From: Chrysopilus asiliformis
Taxonomy: Eukaryota; Arthropoda; Insecta; Diptera; Rhagionidae
Assembly (NCBI GenBank): GCA_964034945.1
Contig: OZ035962.1
Coordinates: 76,882,942 to 76,946,941 of the forward strand
Reading direction: 5' to 3'
DNA length: 64,000 nucleotides
The translations under genes were made by a program, and so were the position numbers. Below the pieces are notes generated by a model. The model saw only the letters and a program-made list of their open reading frames with translations. It had not been told where the DNA came from and searched no databases. Every line of letters starts with the position of its first letter. Position 1 is the stretch's first letter. This document shows, piece by piece, positions 34,385 through 45,652 of this stretch.

Positions 34385-36900
34385 GTAAGTAGTGGTGGCG
34401 AAAGTCCTTTTTTCGTGTCACCGAATTTAGGAATTCACTACACTTGCGTGTGTTGTTGCGTGGCAGAAGCTTTCAAAGATATTCCACTATAAAAGTTTTC
34501 AATAAACGTAAGCGGTAAACGTTTATCCTTCATCCTTCATTGGCACCACGACAAACGTCAGGAGGGTGCAATCCATGGTTAATGTTTGAAGGTAGCTATT
34601 CCTGTTGCCAGCAAAGTTAGCCCCATTTGATTTGGCCGTCTCCTGGTTAGCGCCAGACGAAGTCGTTATCCTGAAAGGGATTTTATTTGGAATCGTTGGA
34701 AGGTGTGATAGTAGAGAAGAATCACATCCACATTGAGACGGCGACATACAACTTATGATTTTTGGTAATCATGCGACACGTGATGGTTTTCAAATTTATT
34801 TCCGGTGCAATTAAAATTTGATTAAAATATTTGGCTGGCATGATTGCTGAAAAAAATCGCACAATTTTTAAGTGACATCGTAAAAAAGTCTTTTTCTTGC
34901 GAATTAAAATTGCATTTTCTGCTGGCTGAACGCAAAGGTAACAACAAAATTATTGGAATTCACTGAAAGCGACTTGTATTAGGAATCGTCGTTGAATGCA
35001 TTGAAAGTTGTTACGACCAAGGAAGGTATCGCCAGAACCAGGACAGGTAGACACGCTAGATGGTATTTGGGCTCAGCTCGCCGGAAAGGGGTGGTTCTTT
35101 GTCTGGTCTGAACGACATTGGCCTTAACAAAAAAATCGTGTCTACTACATCATCTCAAATCCACAATATCAAATCAAAAATCTAAGGGATGGGGAAAAGG
35201 GAATAAAATATCGATGATCATCGCATTATCTCTTTAAGCTATACATAGTATAGCATAATTGTAGAACGCGCATGATATCTTTCGACATCCTTGCGACTCA
35301 TTTCTATCAACTCACGTTTCACCACCTAAAAATAAAAACACTTAATGCACCATAATGAAAAATCGCAACCCAAAAATTTCAATATACAAATTTATAAAAA
35401 AAATAATGAAATTTATACAAAAAATATCTACAAATTTTAGCTTAAATAAGCGCTACTAATAAAACCAAAAAAATAATAATATAAAAGCAAATAATAAGTA
35501 TAAGCAAATAATAAATAAATTAGCAAATCAAAAAAAAATAATAAGCAAATCTAATAGTTTTCATGCAGCAAATAATCAAAAAAACTGCTTAATAAAAAAA
35601 TCTCTACTCGTGCACAAATCAAATCTTCTAAATAATATTTGAAATTATGAATATAAGACAAAACAACAAAAAAAATATGAATATACAAAATATATAAATA
35701 AAATAAATATAATAAATAAATTTTCACCACCCGAAATGCGATGTAAATAACGAAATTTTAATGTCACTAGTGTGGGCCCACCTATAACGTTCGTACGTTT
35801 GTAAATTCCTTCGTACGTTTACTATTATTTATCACGATAGTGGTGGAAACTGTACAAGACAGATTTCAAACGAAAATTTTATAATTGGCTACTGATTCTA
35901 AGGAATTTCCCTAACAGAAAAATGAAAATCTGAACTACGAGCTGTCTATAATTGTAAATCGATGTTTCATTTTGATAGTGTTGCTCTGAATTCACGACTT
36001 CGTCTGCCGGCGTAGGTTTTTTTCCCAACTGGGTTTTCCGGACGAACAGTGAAAAAAATGAAAAGACTTACTTTGATCACGGTTCATATATTTTCCACCT
36101 TCAAGGGGTTTAAAAACGACGGTGTTAACTGGAGCAACCAAAATTAGAATCCACACGCCTGTATGGAAGCTGACTTAGCTGGGTTCTCCTGTGTTTTTCT
36201 TGAGAATCACTAGCAGCACCACTAAGAAAATCCTTCGATGCAAAGAAGAAATGTTGAGCAATTTCGGAGGGGAAAATCTAATCCGATGATTTGCTCCTTT
36301 TTCCCAGAGTGAAATGCAGTTTTTTTTTTATTTTATTTTATAGAAAAATTCTAGGGGCTCCTCCCCTCTCACGTCACTGCTAGAAAACGCATATGGTAGG
36401 AAAAATCACATAATAAAAAAAGCAAAAAATATACCCAAAATTACGTGGAAATCGTGTTTGCAGAATTCTTTTCCTGAAGATTTTCTTCGTTAAACAACGA
36501 TCAGGTTTAACAAGTTGGAGATGAAAGTAGATGTTCAGAAGTGAACCATGAGGATCTGTGCCAGAGAGAATACTATTATTCACAAAATCAATTCCAGGTC
36601 ACTTCAAAAATCACTCACTTGCAATTTTCCAGAAATCTATTCGCGCGTATTAGATTTCGGATATAAAATTTCCACTTTCTCCAAACTTGTACAAAATTTT
36701 AAAAGATTGGGGAGGAGAAAAATCCCCTGTCGTGCGACCACGAGCAATCTTCACCGGAAAAGGATTTTTGTCCCTCTCCTCTGGAGAAAAATGTGATTTC
36801 TTATAGAAAGTAGGGGATAATGTGGCACACAAAAAATATTTGCTTCGCTAAATTTGATCAAAAATCAGATTGAGCTGATAGACCATAAGAAACAAAACAG
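34385..36900. other. Region of mixed composition, possible exons, no firm gene
   Basis: A minus-strand exon-like frame (35325-35239) follows a TTTATTTTTAG acceptor and reads VVKRELIEMSRKDVERYHAR before a stop. A minus-strand GTAAGT donor lies near 36070. They do not join in frame. 35340-35720 is low-complexity AATAATAAG sequence. No domain was recognised anywhere here. Confidence 0.25.
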
Positions 36901-37019
36901 GTAAGTAAATCCTTATAAAATCGACTGTATGACGTATTCACTTCGATCTAATTTGCATTTCAGTTGAAATAAGGGGAATTTGATCAAAGCGAAATCAATT
37001 CATCCCAGCAAGTTTGACG

Positions 37020-37443
37020 ATGATCGATCCAAACAAAATCGAAACAAAAATCGAAAATGATATCGAAGCGACAACAAAATACTTTGGTAAGCGTAAAAAA
37101 ATTTATATTTTATCTTCATGTTCTTTTAATTCTTTAAAATTTGTTATTTAAAAATTCAATGCATTAATTTTGAAAATACGGTAATCATTTTTAAAGTACT
37201 CTAGTTGTAGTTAAATTTTGATGCAAATTGGCATTTTGCGGCGAGATCAATTTGTTTATATTATTGTGTCAAAAGTGCATTCGAATAACCATCAAATTTA
37301 GTTTATCTAGTGATATTGTTCATTTATTTATTTTTTTTGTGATTGCAAGTGAAAATGTTTTATTTATTACTTTGGTTCCTTTCTTTTCTCCTTTAGGAAA
37401 CTTGCGGAAAATCATCGAAAGTGACGTTCTCACAGCGCAATAA
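37020..37443 (+). CDS. Candidate spliced small open reading frame (37 aa)
   Basis: Exons 37020-37086 and 37397-37443 join across a GTAAGC...TTTCTCCTTTAG intron to give MIDPNKIETKIENDIEATTK, then YFGNLRKIIESDVLTAQ and a stop. A 63-bp intron with perfect GTAAGT...TTGCATTTCAG ends (36901-36963) lies just upstream, and two further good acceptors follow at 37552 and 37610. The locus therefore looks spliced on the plus strand. The peptide is acidic and lysine-rich, probably helical, with no family I know. A long non-coding RNA is equally possible. Confidence 0.3.
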
Positions 37444-38274
37444 AATCTGGACATCCCGGACAGAGGTGGAAGAATATTGCTAAACGTTGGATGCAAAGGT
37501 GCTACGTGAATTAAACGGACAGACGATGAAATCGGCCAGCTTTCTTTGCAGGGAAGTAATTTTCATAGATATCCAGAAAATCTTTCTTCTCATTCTCCTT
37601 TCTTTTACAGGCAGCCGTAACAAAGTCCTGAAGATTATCTCGAAATTGATGGCGCATAAACCATAAATACGGAAGCAGTTTAGTACAGGACGATAATTCT
37701 GCTTAAGAAGATTGGATAGAAGTTAAATTCGTGCCTTATGAAAAGCCAGTAAAAGTGAAAATTGAACATTTCAGACGAGAAAGACATATCACAAAAATTA
37801 AAGTGGAAAAATGAAAACACCAACACTTGAAGATGTATTTGCTATATTAATTGTGGACAGGGATTTTATTCAGAGTTTTCTTATTTGGTATTAATACATG
37901 GCTTTATGTGTAGGGAATTTAAGCTTTTTAGGGGTTCGAGGCGAATTCGAACAGGTGGTTGGGGAAATTGTTTGGGAAAGTTGACATGCGCTTAAGGACG
38001 AGTAGGGATTTTTTTTTTCGCTTCGATTTGTGGAAAATGTTAATGTTCTTGTTGGTTATAAACTTGTGAACGTTTACCTTGTGGAAAACGTTACCGTTTT
38101 TGGTTATGAAAATCAACCAACATTGCTTTGCTGCGGTTATTATAGTTTGCAGAGAACAATTATTATTTTTTACAGACTAAACGTATAGTTGACGATAGTG
38201 ATTATTAAACTGCACTTTAAAATATTTCCAATATGTGGCAATTACAAAAAAAAATGTTGCAAAAATATCTAAAG
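37444..38274. other. Possible 3' exons and spacer
   Basis: Contains acceptor-like TTTCTTTGCAG (about 37552) and CTTTCTTTTACAG (about 37610), which could continue the transcript of the preceding entry. No coding frame beyond about 60 codons. Confidence 0.25.
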
Positions 38275-39130
38275 TAAACAGCACATGACTTTCTTATACA
38301 AAATCTACGTTTCTACACAATTTACCAGACCATAAAAATATTAGTTTACATAAGAATATGAATTTTTATTTCACAAAATCTGGAATATCTCGATAACGGT
38401 AAAAGATATCGATTTATGATAAAAGGCAAAAATGTAGACAATATTAACACGTTGGCTACCAGCCAAAAAAACGCTTACTCCGCTAGTATACACTGGGAAA
38501 AAACGCAAAAATCATTTTTGTACTTTGTGAGTCACGAGTGAACACAAGATCAATACAGACAAAAACGAACGAATCGAATAAAATATAACGGAAAAAACTT
38601 ACCACAACAAATTTTTCACATGAAATATGCTCCACAAAAAAAAACCCCTTTGTACCGCACGAGCGACTGCACTCCACCATGGAACTTGAGAAACTGACGG
38701 TAATGACAATAGTGTGTGTGTACACCGGTGACTCACATTGTCCCTGTGGGTGACACGCTGCGATCACCGGTGACTCACATGGTAGCCAACGTGTTAATAC
38801 CTTTAGTTCTGCCATAAATATTTTTTTCAAAAAACTGTTTACAAGCAATTCGCAAAAATATTTTTTTGAATTTTGAATGATAATATCTCGATAATATATA
38901 GATATGGGATAACGGTAAAAGACAAAATTATGCCAAACATTATTCTCTTCAATTCATCTCATACATAATACCACCAAAAGTCCGTTATTTTTCGAGATAA
39001 ACGCAAAAAACTGTTTTTTTTAAATAACGATATATCTCGATAACGGCTTGAGATGTGGAGTTCTAGTTAAAGACATAGAGAAAATGACAATTGCCAACAT
39101 AGTGTTCCCAAACATTTTTGCCCAATACAT
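38275..39130 (+). repeat. Dispersed repeat I, copy 2 (interrupted)
   Basis: Matches 28861 onward and 45860 onward (ACTTTCTTATACAAAATCTACG, CGATAACGGTAAAAGATATC). It is split by the TTAA-flanked MITE at 38448. Confidence 0.6.
38448..38793. mobile_element. piggyBac-like MITE, 346 bp, with empty site in a sister repeat
   Basis: The ends CACGTTGGCTACCA and the exact inverse are flanked by TTAA (38444-38447 and 38794-38797). The sister copy of the host repeat reads through an uninterrupted GTAGAAAATGTTAACATCTT at 46041-46060, which is the empty site. A 121-codon minus-strand frame over the element has no domain. Confidence 0.9.
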
Positions 39131-40722
39131 CGGAAAAATTCTAAAAATTCCTGTTTCCACCGGACATTTCAAAATGCCAGGCCATGAAAAAATCGCAACT
39201 TTTGTCTAATCGAGACGAGACCTGAAAAAAGGATATTCAAAGAAGTAAAAAAATGTTTTTAGTTTCTGCAGCAGTTTAACATCTCAAAGGTACAGGAAAG
39301 GAATTCCGAAAGTCATGATTAACTTTTTGTTATTTGAATGGAGTCAATTGTGTGTATCCAGTTTTTATCCTTATTCTCATCATCATTATCATCATCAAAG
39401 GTGGCTTACACTTTGTATATATATACAAAAACGTTTTATAGGGCCGATAGACATCTCTTTGTTGTAACGAAAGTTGTTTAAAGCTATTGTTGGATTATTG
39501 CGGCTACGAAACGACGCTTATTCCTTGGCCCATTTACCCCCCAACTCCCCCACTTCAAAAAGATCGCATAATAATGTGAGTATCAACAGTTATTATATTA
39601 ATATCGGCGTGAAATAAGGAGCATTTTAAGGAGTCTTTAGTTATAAATGAAACGGCAGAATCTACTTTAAGGTATAAATAACTGGTATTTAGTCTTAAGC
39701 ATACACCAAAGGAAGAATAAGGCGAAACCAAACTCATACCTTTTACAGGTGATTATTATGAAAAGTATTTGACGCAGGTTCCTCACGTTGTTCTTATCAC
39801 GTCTTGACATTCCTCTGTATCCATGCTGATGTTCAAGTGTTTGGTATTATCCACATTTAGCCTAAATTCTAAATCCTTATCAAAATTAAGGGATTACATC
39901 TGTAGCAAACATTTATTTACATGTTTAGCAAAGAAATATTGAATGAATTTCAAGTTTCTGTGCAGATGAATATGGGTTTCGATTTAAGTACAAGGGAAAC
40001 ATGCGTTGAAAAATTCTTTCATGTCTCAAGTATGTGTCTTTCATGTCTCCAAGAATGAGAAAAATATTTCAGACAAGAACTAAAATTGTTTTCAAGGACA
40101 GAAATTGTTGGTGTAATTTACATATGTTTTCGCTTATTCAAAAAAAAAATTTAAAGAAAATATCATTTTTTCTTCGTGATGTTGTTTTACTTGTAGAGAT
40201 GGTTTATTCAAGTGTTGTCATAAATTTATTCTGTGGGTTGATTCAAATTTATATCATATGCATTTTTATGCTTGAAAACCATTTGTTTAATGTTATAACA
40301 ATATAAATGATTGTTGGTTTGTTTTAAATTTAATATTTTTTGGAATTGTATTTTTAAAATATCAAATACTTAGACATTGATTATTTTAAGCTCTTGCGAC
40401 AAACAGCAAATAAAATCCTTTAGTCAGAGTTGATTGTAAGTCTGATCGTCTAAACTATTTTTTTGCAATAAAACATAAGAAAAAGTATAATTTCCAGAGG
40501 GAATTCGTCAAATATTCTAACATGGGGATACATGGTGGAAAATTTGGGTTTAATTTCTAAACTTTTTAGGTTAACATATATATCTTAACTAACTAAAAAG
40601 TTTAAAATTTGTAAAGACTAAAATCACAAAGCTTTTCAACCTTTTTGTTTAAAATTTTAAATCAAGAAAGTTCCATTTTAAACCCAAGGTTTAATTTTTG
40701 AATCAAAAACGTAGAATTTTAA
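39131..40722. other. AT-rich stretch without recognised genes
   Basis: A short ATC-type microsatellite at about 39373-39400. One 90-codon plus-strand frame (40034-40306) is hydrophobic, AT-driven and unsupported. Confidence 0.35.
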
Positions 40723-40816
40723 ACCAAATAGTTTAGATGTTGAACCAAAAAGTTTAGATGTTCAACCAAAAAGTTTAGATTTTCAACCGCAAAGTTTTAA
40801 AATCCAACCAAAAGGA
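40723..40816. repeat. Tandem repeat, 21-bp unit
   Basis: About four copies of CCAAAAAGTTTAGATGTTCAA with small changes, within a longer stretch of TTTAAACC-type sequence. Confidence 0.8.
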
Positions 40817-41026
40817 TTAGAAAAAAACTTTTTCAACTGCAGAATTTTTAGACTTTAAAAGGTGAACCTCGCACGCATTTGTAAGGTTCTGTTGGAGGGG
40901 AAATCGCAACATTTGTAAGGATTTTACTAGGAAGAAATTGCAACATTTGTAAGGGTGTTTTCTAAAGGATTTTCTTGCGTCATACAATTTTATATTCTAC
41001 TATATATGATATATCATATAGAAGTA

Positions 41027-42011
41027 CACTGCCGGTCAAAAAAACTTGACCGATGATGAAAAAACCAATTTTTCGATTTTCGACGATTTTTATGCCCCCT
41101 GGCTAACGTTTGAACCAGTTGGGGTTTCACTTTCGTATTACCCCCATTGGAAAGGTAATTTGCTCTAGTTTCATGGATATAATCTCTTTTTTGGCGGGGA
41201 ACTGCAGGGGGATGGTCAGCTGCCATCTTAGGCGCACTGCTTTTTTCATGCATTTTTCGACGATTTTTATGCCCCCGGGCTTACTTTTCAACCAGTTGGG
41301 GTTTCACTTTCGTATTATCCCCATTGGAAAGGTAATTTGCTCTAGTTTCATGGATATAATCTCTTTTTTGGCGGGGAACTGCAGGGGGATGGTCAGCTGC
41401 CATCTTAGGCGCAATGATTTTTCCATCAAAAAATGATTTTTCCATCAAAAAAGCAGTGCGCCTAAGATGGCAGCTGACCATCCCCCTGCAGTTCCCCGCC
41501 AAAAAAGAGATTATATCCATGAAACTAGAGCAAATTACCTTTCCAATGGGGGTAATACGAAAGTGAAACCCCAACTGGTTCAAGAGTTAGCCCGGGGGCA
41601 TAAAAATCGTCGAAAAATGCATGAAAAAAGCAGTGCGCCTAAGATGGCAGCTGACCATCCCCCTGCAGTTCCCCGCCAAAAAAGAGATTATGTCCATGAA
41701 ACTAGAGCAAATTACCTTTCCAATGGGGGTAATACGAAAGTGAAACCCCAACTGGTTCAAACGTTAGCCAGGGGGCATAAAAATCGTCGAAAAATGCATG
41801 GTTCTTTGTCACTCTTAAGAATATAATAAAATTACAAAAAAAGGTTGATTCAATATTTTTTAAATCGGCTTTCGTAAGTGTAATATATTAATTATGGCAA
41901 GAAAAAAACAAGTGTCACTCGAAAAGCGGGCCCAAATAGTCATGAAACATGAGTGAAAAGTCGAAAAATTGGTTTTTTTTATCATCGGTCAAGTTTTTTT
42001 GACCGGCAGTG
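41027..42011 (+). mobile_element. Tc1-like MITE built as a palindrome of 177-bp doublets
   Basis: The ends CACTGCCGGTCAAAAAAACT and the inverse are flanked by TA. Each arm holds two direct copies of a 177-bp block (starts at 41081 and 41258; inverted copies end at 41612 and 41789). The arms face each other around a short centre near 41440. Before the right TIR, an ATG at 41894 opens 20 codons beginning MARKKQVSLEKRAQIV and ends at a stop at 41956: the N-terminus of a Tc1-like transposase helix-turn-helix. Plus and minus frames of about 100-119 codons over the palindrome are artefacts. Confidence 0.9.
41894..41956 (+). pseudogene. Tc1-like transposase N-terminal stub
   Basis: Twenty codons with the LEKRAQIV helix start typical of Tc1/mariner DNA-binding domains, cut off by the deletion that created the MITE. 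It runs directly into the right terminal region. Confidence 0.7.
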
Positions 42012-42018
42012 TATATTA

Positions 42019-43859
42019 CACGGTAAAAAATCTCCAAAACAAGATTAGATTTTAATACATTGGTTGGATTAGGATTTTTTTTCTAATCTTTTCTATATTG
42101 AATTGTAATTCAAAAATGCATTTGATTTTTCTAATACAAATTAGATTAAAAAGTAATGCTGTTTGATTACAATGGTCTAATACTTTTAGATTACATTTCA
42201 ATCCAACTATTTAATATATTTAATCTTTTTTGCATTAAAATTTAATAATAAATGGTATCGGATTTCAATCAAAGAAAATATTAGAAAGTAAAAACCTATA
42301 ATTTTATACTTACCGGTGATACAAATCTGAATAATCCAAATAAAAATATTTTATTTTGTATTTTTGATTTTTATTGCTAATAAAGCAATAATTGTGATAT
42401 ATATATTATGTTTAGATAGTTAATAATAATACATACAGGGAATTCACAGTCGTCTTTTAAAATGCGGGTAAATTTACCGCTCGGTAATTCAGTCAAATTT
42501 AACAGATTTTTACCGAGACGGTAACTTGGTTCATGTAAAAATGAATTACCGGATTCGGTAATTGTATACATGCCTCGAGTCGTGTTTTTCAGCCTCGGTA
42601 TTCGGTATCAAGAATCAACCGCGGGTGGCGCTAGTAATGTTTCTAGTTGTCAAATTTTCTCGCTGGCTTTTTGTTAATCTCATCGGACTGATGCAATTTT
42701 TTTCAATTTTGATAGCCGTTGCCACAATAGAAATTCAAAAGAATACATCAAACATGGATTTAAAGGTATGTGACATATTTTACAATCAAATTCGCAGTTC
42801 ATGATTTGGTCACGTATCAAATAAAAGCGCTGTTCTCAAATCTGTGCTGTGGGATGTTCACAGCAGAATATTTTCAGTCTTTTAATATTACCGAAAATAC
42901 CGAATACCGAATACCGAAGAGGATTGTGAATACCCTCATAGATTTTAATTACTAATGATTTTAACCTGATTTTATAAGTTCCTTTCGATCGCTTACTAGG
43001 CAGCTTCTAAAAAAATCGCGATATTCTTCATCTAACAATACACAATTTTCCTTATCTTCAGGTGCTGCAGTATTAAGGGGTTTTCTTTTTTTTGCCTCAG
43101 GACCTTCTAATGCAAATCTTCTGACATTGCTATTTTTCAGCTTACTTGCGATATATCCAATGTTTTTATTTGGGTTAAAGAAAAGTTCCTGTAAAAAAAC
43201 ATAGCATTAAGAGCTAACATTGACAAGAGCTATATATTTAATACTCACAAAACCTCCAATGGTACTATCTTCGAGCTTATACGTCGGAATAAGGGTCACG
43301 ATAGATTTTGCAAGAGCCCTTTTTTGCTGCTTTGAAGGATAATTCCCGTGTTTGCTACGCAAAAAAAAATACACCAAAGCTGACCAGACAGCGGCGGCTA
43401 CAATCTGTCCTACATCTGTCCGTTTTATTTATTTAAAACTTGATAAAACTCACTCGGAAACAATAATCCATTTCTAGGAACACACTTGAACAATTGAACT
43501 AAAGAACAAAAGCTTTACCGATGTTGAAAGGTTGAGAAAAATTTATTTTAATATATGTTGAATTGAAAGTGCCTGGACTGTATTGCTTTCTAATCAAATG
43601 AGTGTATATATTTTAATCCAACTTGGATTAAATCTAATTGGAATTAACAAAATAATATTTATATATAATATTGGATTTGAATTTAATATATAGTATGTAT
43701 TAAGATTCAATATGTAATACAAAAGAATTGAACTCCAATACAAAAAAAGATTAGAATATATGCAATATTTCGCATTTATTAAATTCTAATGCAAATTGTA
43801 TTGAAATTTCGTCTAATAGATTTTTTAGATTGAAAATTACTCCAGGATTTTTTGCCGTG
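42019..43859. mobile_element. TIR element, 1.84 kb, TA-flanked, carries a small gene
   Basis: The ends CACGGTAAAAAATC and the inverse of CACGGCAAAAAATC are flanked by TA (42017-42018, 43860-43861). Fusing the flanks restores TATATTAGATTTGG, as found uninterrupted in DINE-like copy A. The outer arms are rich in ATTAGATT/AATCTAAT. Inside are a minus-strand spliced gene (42961-43471), a plus-strand ATGGATTTAAAG exon with a GTATGT donor at 42754-42765, and TACCGA-type short repeats. The superfamily is uncertain. Confidence 0.75.
42961..43471 (-). CDS. Small spliced gene inside a TIR element, unknown function
   Basis: Three minus-strand exons (43471-43454, 43404-43249, 43188-42961) join in phase across introns of 49 and 60 bp, with GTGAGT donors on both and a strong TTTTTTTACAG acceptor on the second. 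They code 133 residues. The centre (residues about 25-80) reads YPSKQQKRALAKSIV...PTYKL, then GGFELFFNP and IGYIASKLKN, then RRFALEG; the tail is charged (EAKKRKP, DKENCVLLDEEYRDFF). The middle resembles, from memory, an unnamed animal module of the form ALAxxIVxxFP...GFExFxxP...GxIxxRLKN found in uncharacterised and transposon-derived proteins. No catalytic motif is visible. It may be the element's accessory gene or a captured host gene. The six-codon first exon is the weakest part. Confidence 0.6.
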
Positions 43860-44532
43860 TAGATTTGGTATACCGTTTGTAACGATTTCCGCATGTCCCC
43901 CCGTCTGTTTGCCCTTCTGTCCGTCCGTTAAAACCAACCCTTTCGAAAGGTTGGACCTAGAGACTTGAAATTTTGTATTGTTACTTTTCTCGTAAATGGC
44001 TAGGCTAAGTTCTTGAACGGGCAATATTCGTATCATTCTGCCCCCTCCTCCATACAAACGAAACAAAAAAAAATTTAAATGCAAAATGTAAAGGGTGTTT
44101 TTTTTAGCCCGATAGAACTTACGAAAGAGTTAAGTGTCAAACGAGCTGTTATACTGCGATCACTTTTTGACATTTATGATCAGTATACTCTGGCAAATCA
44201 TCATGAATCACAGATATCGGAATTAGAATAGATATCGTGTTTTGCTATCTCAAATGGGCCACTGAAATGTCAAAATATTATTATGGGGAAAGGAGATAAA
44301 TATATCATGCTTCGTTTTGGAATATAGAATGTTTGTAGTTCACTTAAAAGCTAACATTCATTTTTAATTTGAAACTTGATAAAAGCAAAGTTGGCAATTC
44401 TGGATTCATTTCACTATGGTATGCAAATAAATTTTAGGCTTATGAAAATAGAGAAAGCATTAGTGTTTTTGGCCCATTTCTTTATACGGGCTTTTCAAGT
44501 AAGGCGCATTCTATGGGATATATTTCTGTGTC

Positions 44533-45264
44533 ATGAATAGACTCACGCTTGAACAACGCTACCAAATTATCCAAATTTATTTTGAAAATCATTCGTCGAT
44601 TCGCACAACTTATAGACTTCGTGATTTTTATGGCACACATAATCGTCCATCTGAGCAAGCCGTCCGTCGAACTGTGGATAGATTTAATACCACATACTCT
44701 CTAAATCAGTGGTTCTTAACCTGGGTTCGATCGAACCCCATGGGTTCGGTGAGTCAGTCTCGCGGGTTCAGCGGAGGTCAAAACACACACTTTTTGTTTT
44801 TATGTGAAAATCATGTTATAATGGTTTTGTTCTTTGTTCTTAATGGTTTTGTTCTTTGTTCTTAATGGTTTTGTTCTTTGTTCTTAATGGTTTTGTTCTT
44901 TAATGGTTTGTTCTTTAATGGTTTTGTTCATTTTGTGCACCTATGTATAAATATATACCTATGTTTTGAATTTGAAAAAGTCATATTTTATTTGTCCAAT
45001 TAAGAAGGGTTCGGTGAACGCGCATATGAAACTGGTAGGGGTCAGTACTTCCAACAAGGTTAAGAACCACTGCTTTAAATGATGCAATAACACCAACACG
45101 TCGGAGGAATGTGCGTTCTGAAGAGAATATCGTCGCTGTAGACGAAAGTGTTCAAGAAGATCCAAATTTATCGATTGCTAGTGGCCCAAAATTGGACGTC
45201 CAGAATGCGCTTCTTCAAGAACAGCCGCGGTGGTCATATGCCCGAAATTTATTTCAAATGTTAA
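44533..45264 (+). pseudogene. Transposase with DUF4817-type helix-turn-helix, deleted
   Basis: ATG at 44533 opens MNRLTLEQRYQIIQIYFENH, the helix-turn-helix start found in insect mariner-like transposases (DUF4817). At 44706 a hAT MITE intervenes. Taking out the MITE and one copy of its target restores the frame at 45081 (DAITPTRRRNVRSEEN...). After EDPNLSI (about 45175) the whole catalytic region is missing, and the last codons (SRGGHMPEIYFKC, 45202-45264) follow in another frame. Dead gene. Confidence 0.85.
44707..45072. mobile_element. hAT (Charlie-type) MITE, 366 bp
   Basis: The ends CAGTGGTTCTTAACCT and the exact inverse. Flanking 8-mers CTCTAAAT (44699-44706) and CTTTAAAT (45073-45080) agree at 7 of 8. 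Several tandem copies of TTTTGTTCTTTGTTCTTAAT (about 22 bp) lie at 44826-44920. The CAGTGGTTCT start is the pattern of hAT-Charlie elements. Confidence 0.9.
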
Positions 45265-45652
45265 TGCCATGTATTGATCTTTCGAATAAATAAAAAATAT
45301 CGGGCTTAAAAAACACCCTTTATTTAGAATGTAATTTTACATAACTCATACATACATCAACATCCAATAGGACCAACACGTCGGAGGAATGTGCGTTCTG
45401 AAGAGAATATCGCCGCTGTAGACGAAAGTGTTCAAGAAGATCCAAATTTATCGATTGATAGTGGCCCAAAATTGGACGTCCAGAATGCGCTTCGTCAAGA
45501 ACAGCCGCGGTGGTCATATGCCCGAAATTTATTTCAAATGTTAATGCCATGTATTGATCTTTCGAATAAATAAAAAATATCGGGCTTAAAAAACACCCTT
45601 TATTTAGAATGTAATTTTACATAACTCATACATACATCACATCCAATAGGAC
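45093..45652 (+). repeat. 280-bp tandem duplication of the mariner right end
   Basis: CCAACACGTCGGAGGAATGT occurs at 45093 and 45373, and each copy runs through the transposase tail, the right TIR and about 50 bases of flanking DNA to CATCCAATAGGACC. The two copies differ at only a few positions, so the duplication is young and came after the hAT insertion site was formed (only one copy adjoins the MITE). Confidence 0.9.

Larger units (their letters stand above)
44091..45320 (+). mobile_element. mariner/Tc-type element with internal deletion
   Basis: The ends AAGGGTGTTTTTTTTAGCCC and the inverse of AAGGGTGTTTTTTAAGCCCG are flanked by TA (44089-44090, 45321-45322). It holds the start and the very end of a transposase gene, separated by a deletion, and a hAT MITE inserted at 44707. 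A 280-bp tandem copy of its right end runs on to 45600. Confidence 0.85.

Noticed and set aside
35239..35325. Assignment to a COX11-like mitochondrial assembly factor
   Set aside because: The resemblance was to a few residues only; the diagnostic membrane and copper-site segments could not be found downstream.
38483..38848. 121-codon minus-strand frame
   Set aside because: It spans a TTAA MITE and its flank, has no domain, and crosses the insertion boundary.
41110..41826. Three overlapping frames of 100-119 codons reading NQLGFHFRI... or AADHPPAVPRQKRD...
   Set aside because: They are the two strands of the 177-bp palindromic repeat in a MITE.
44533..44865. 110-codon frame as an intact gene
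   Set aside because: Only the first 58 codons are transposase; the rest is read from an inserted hAT MITE.
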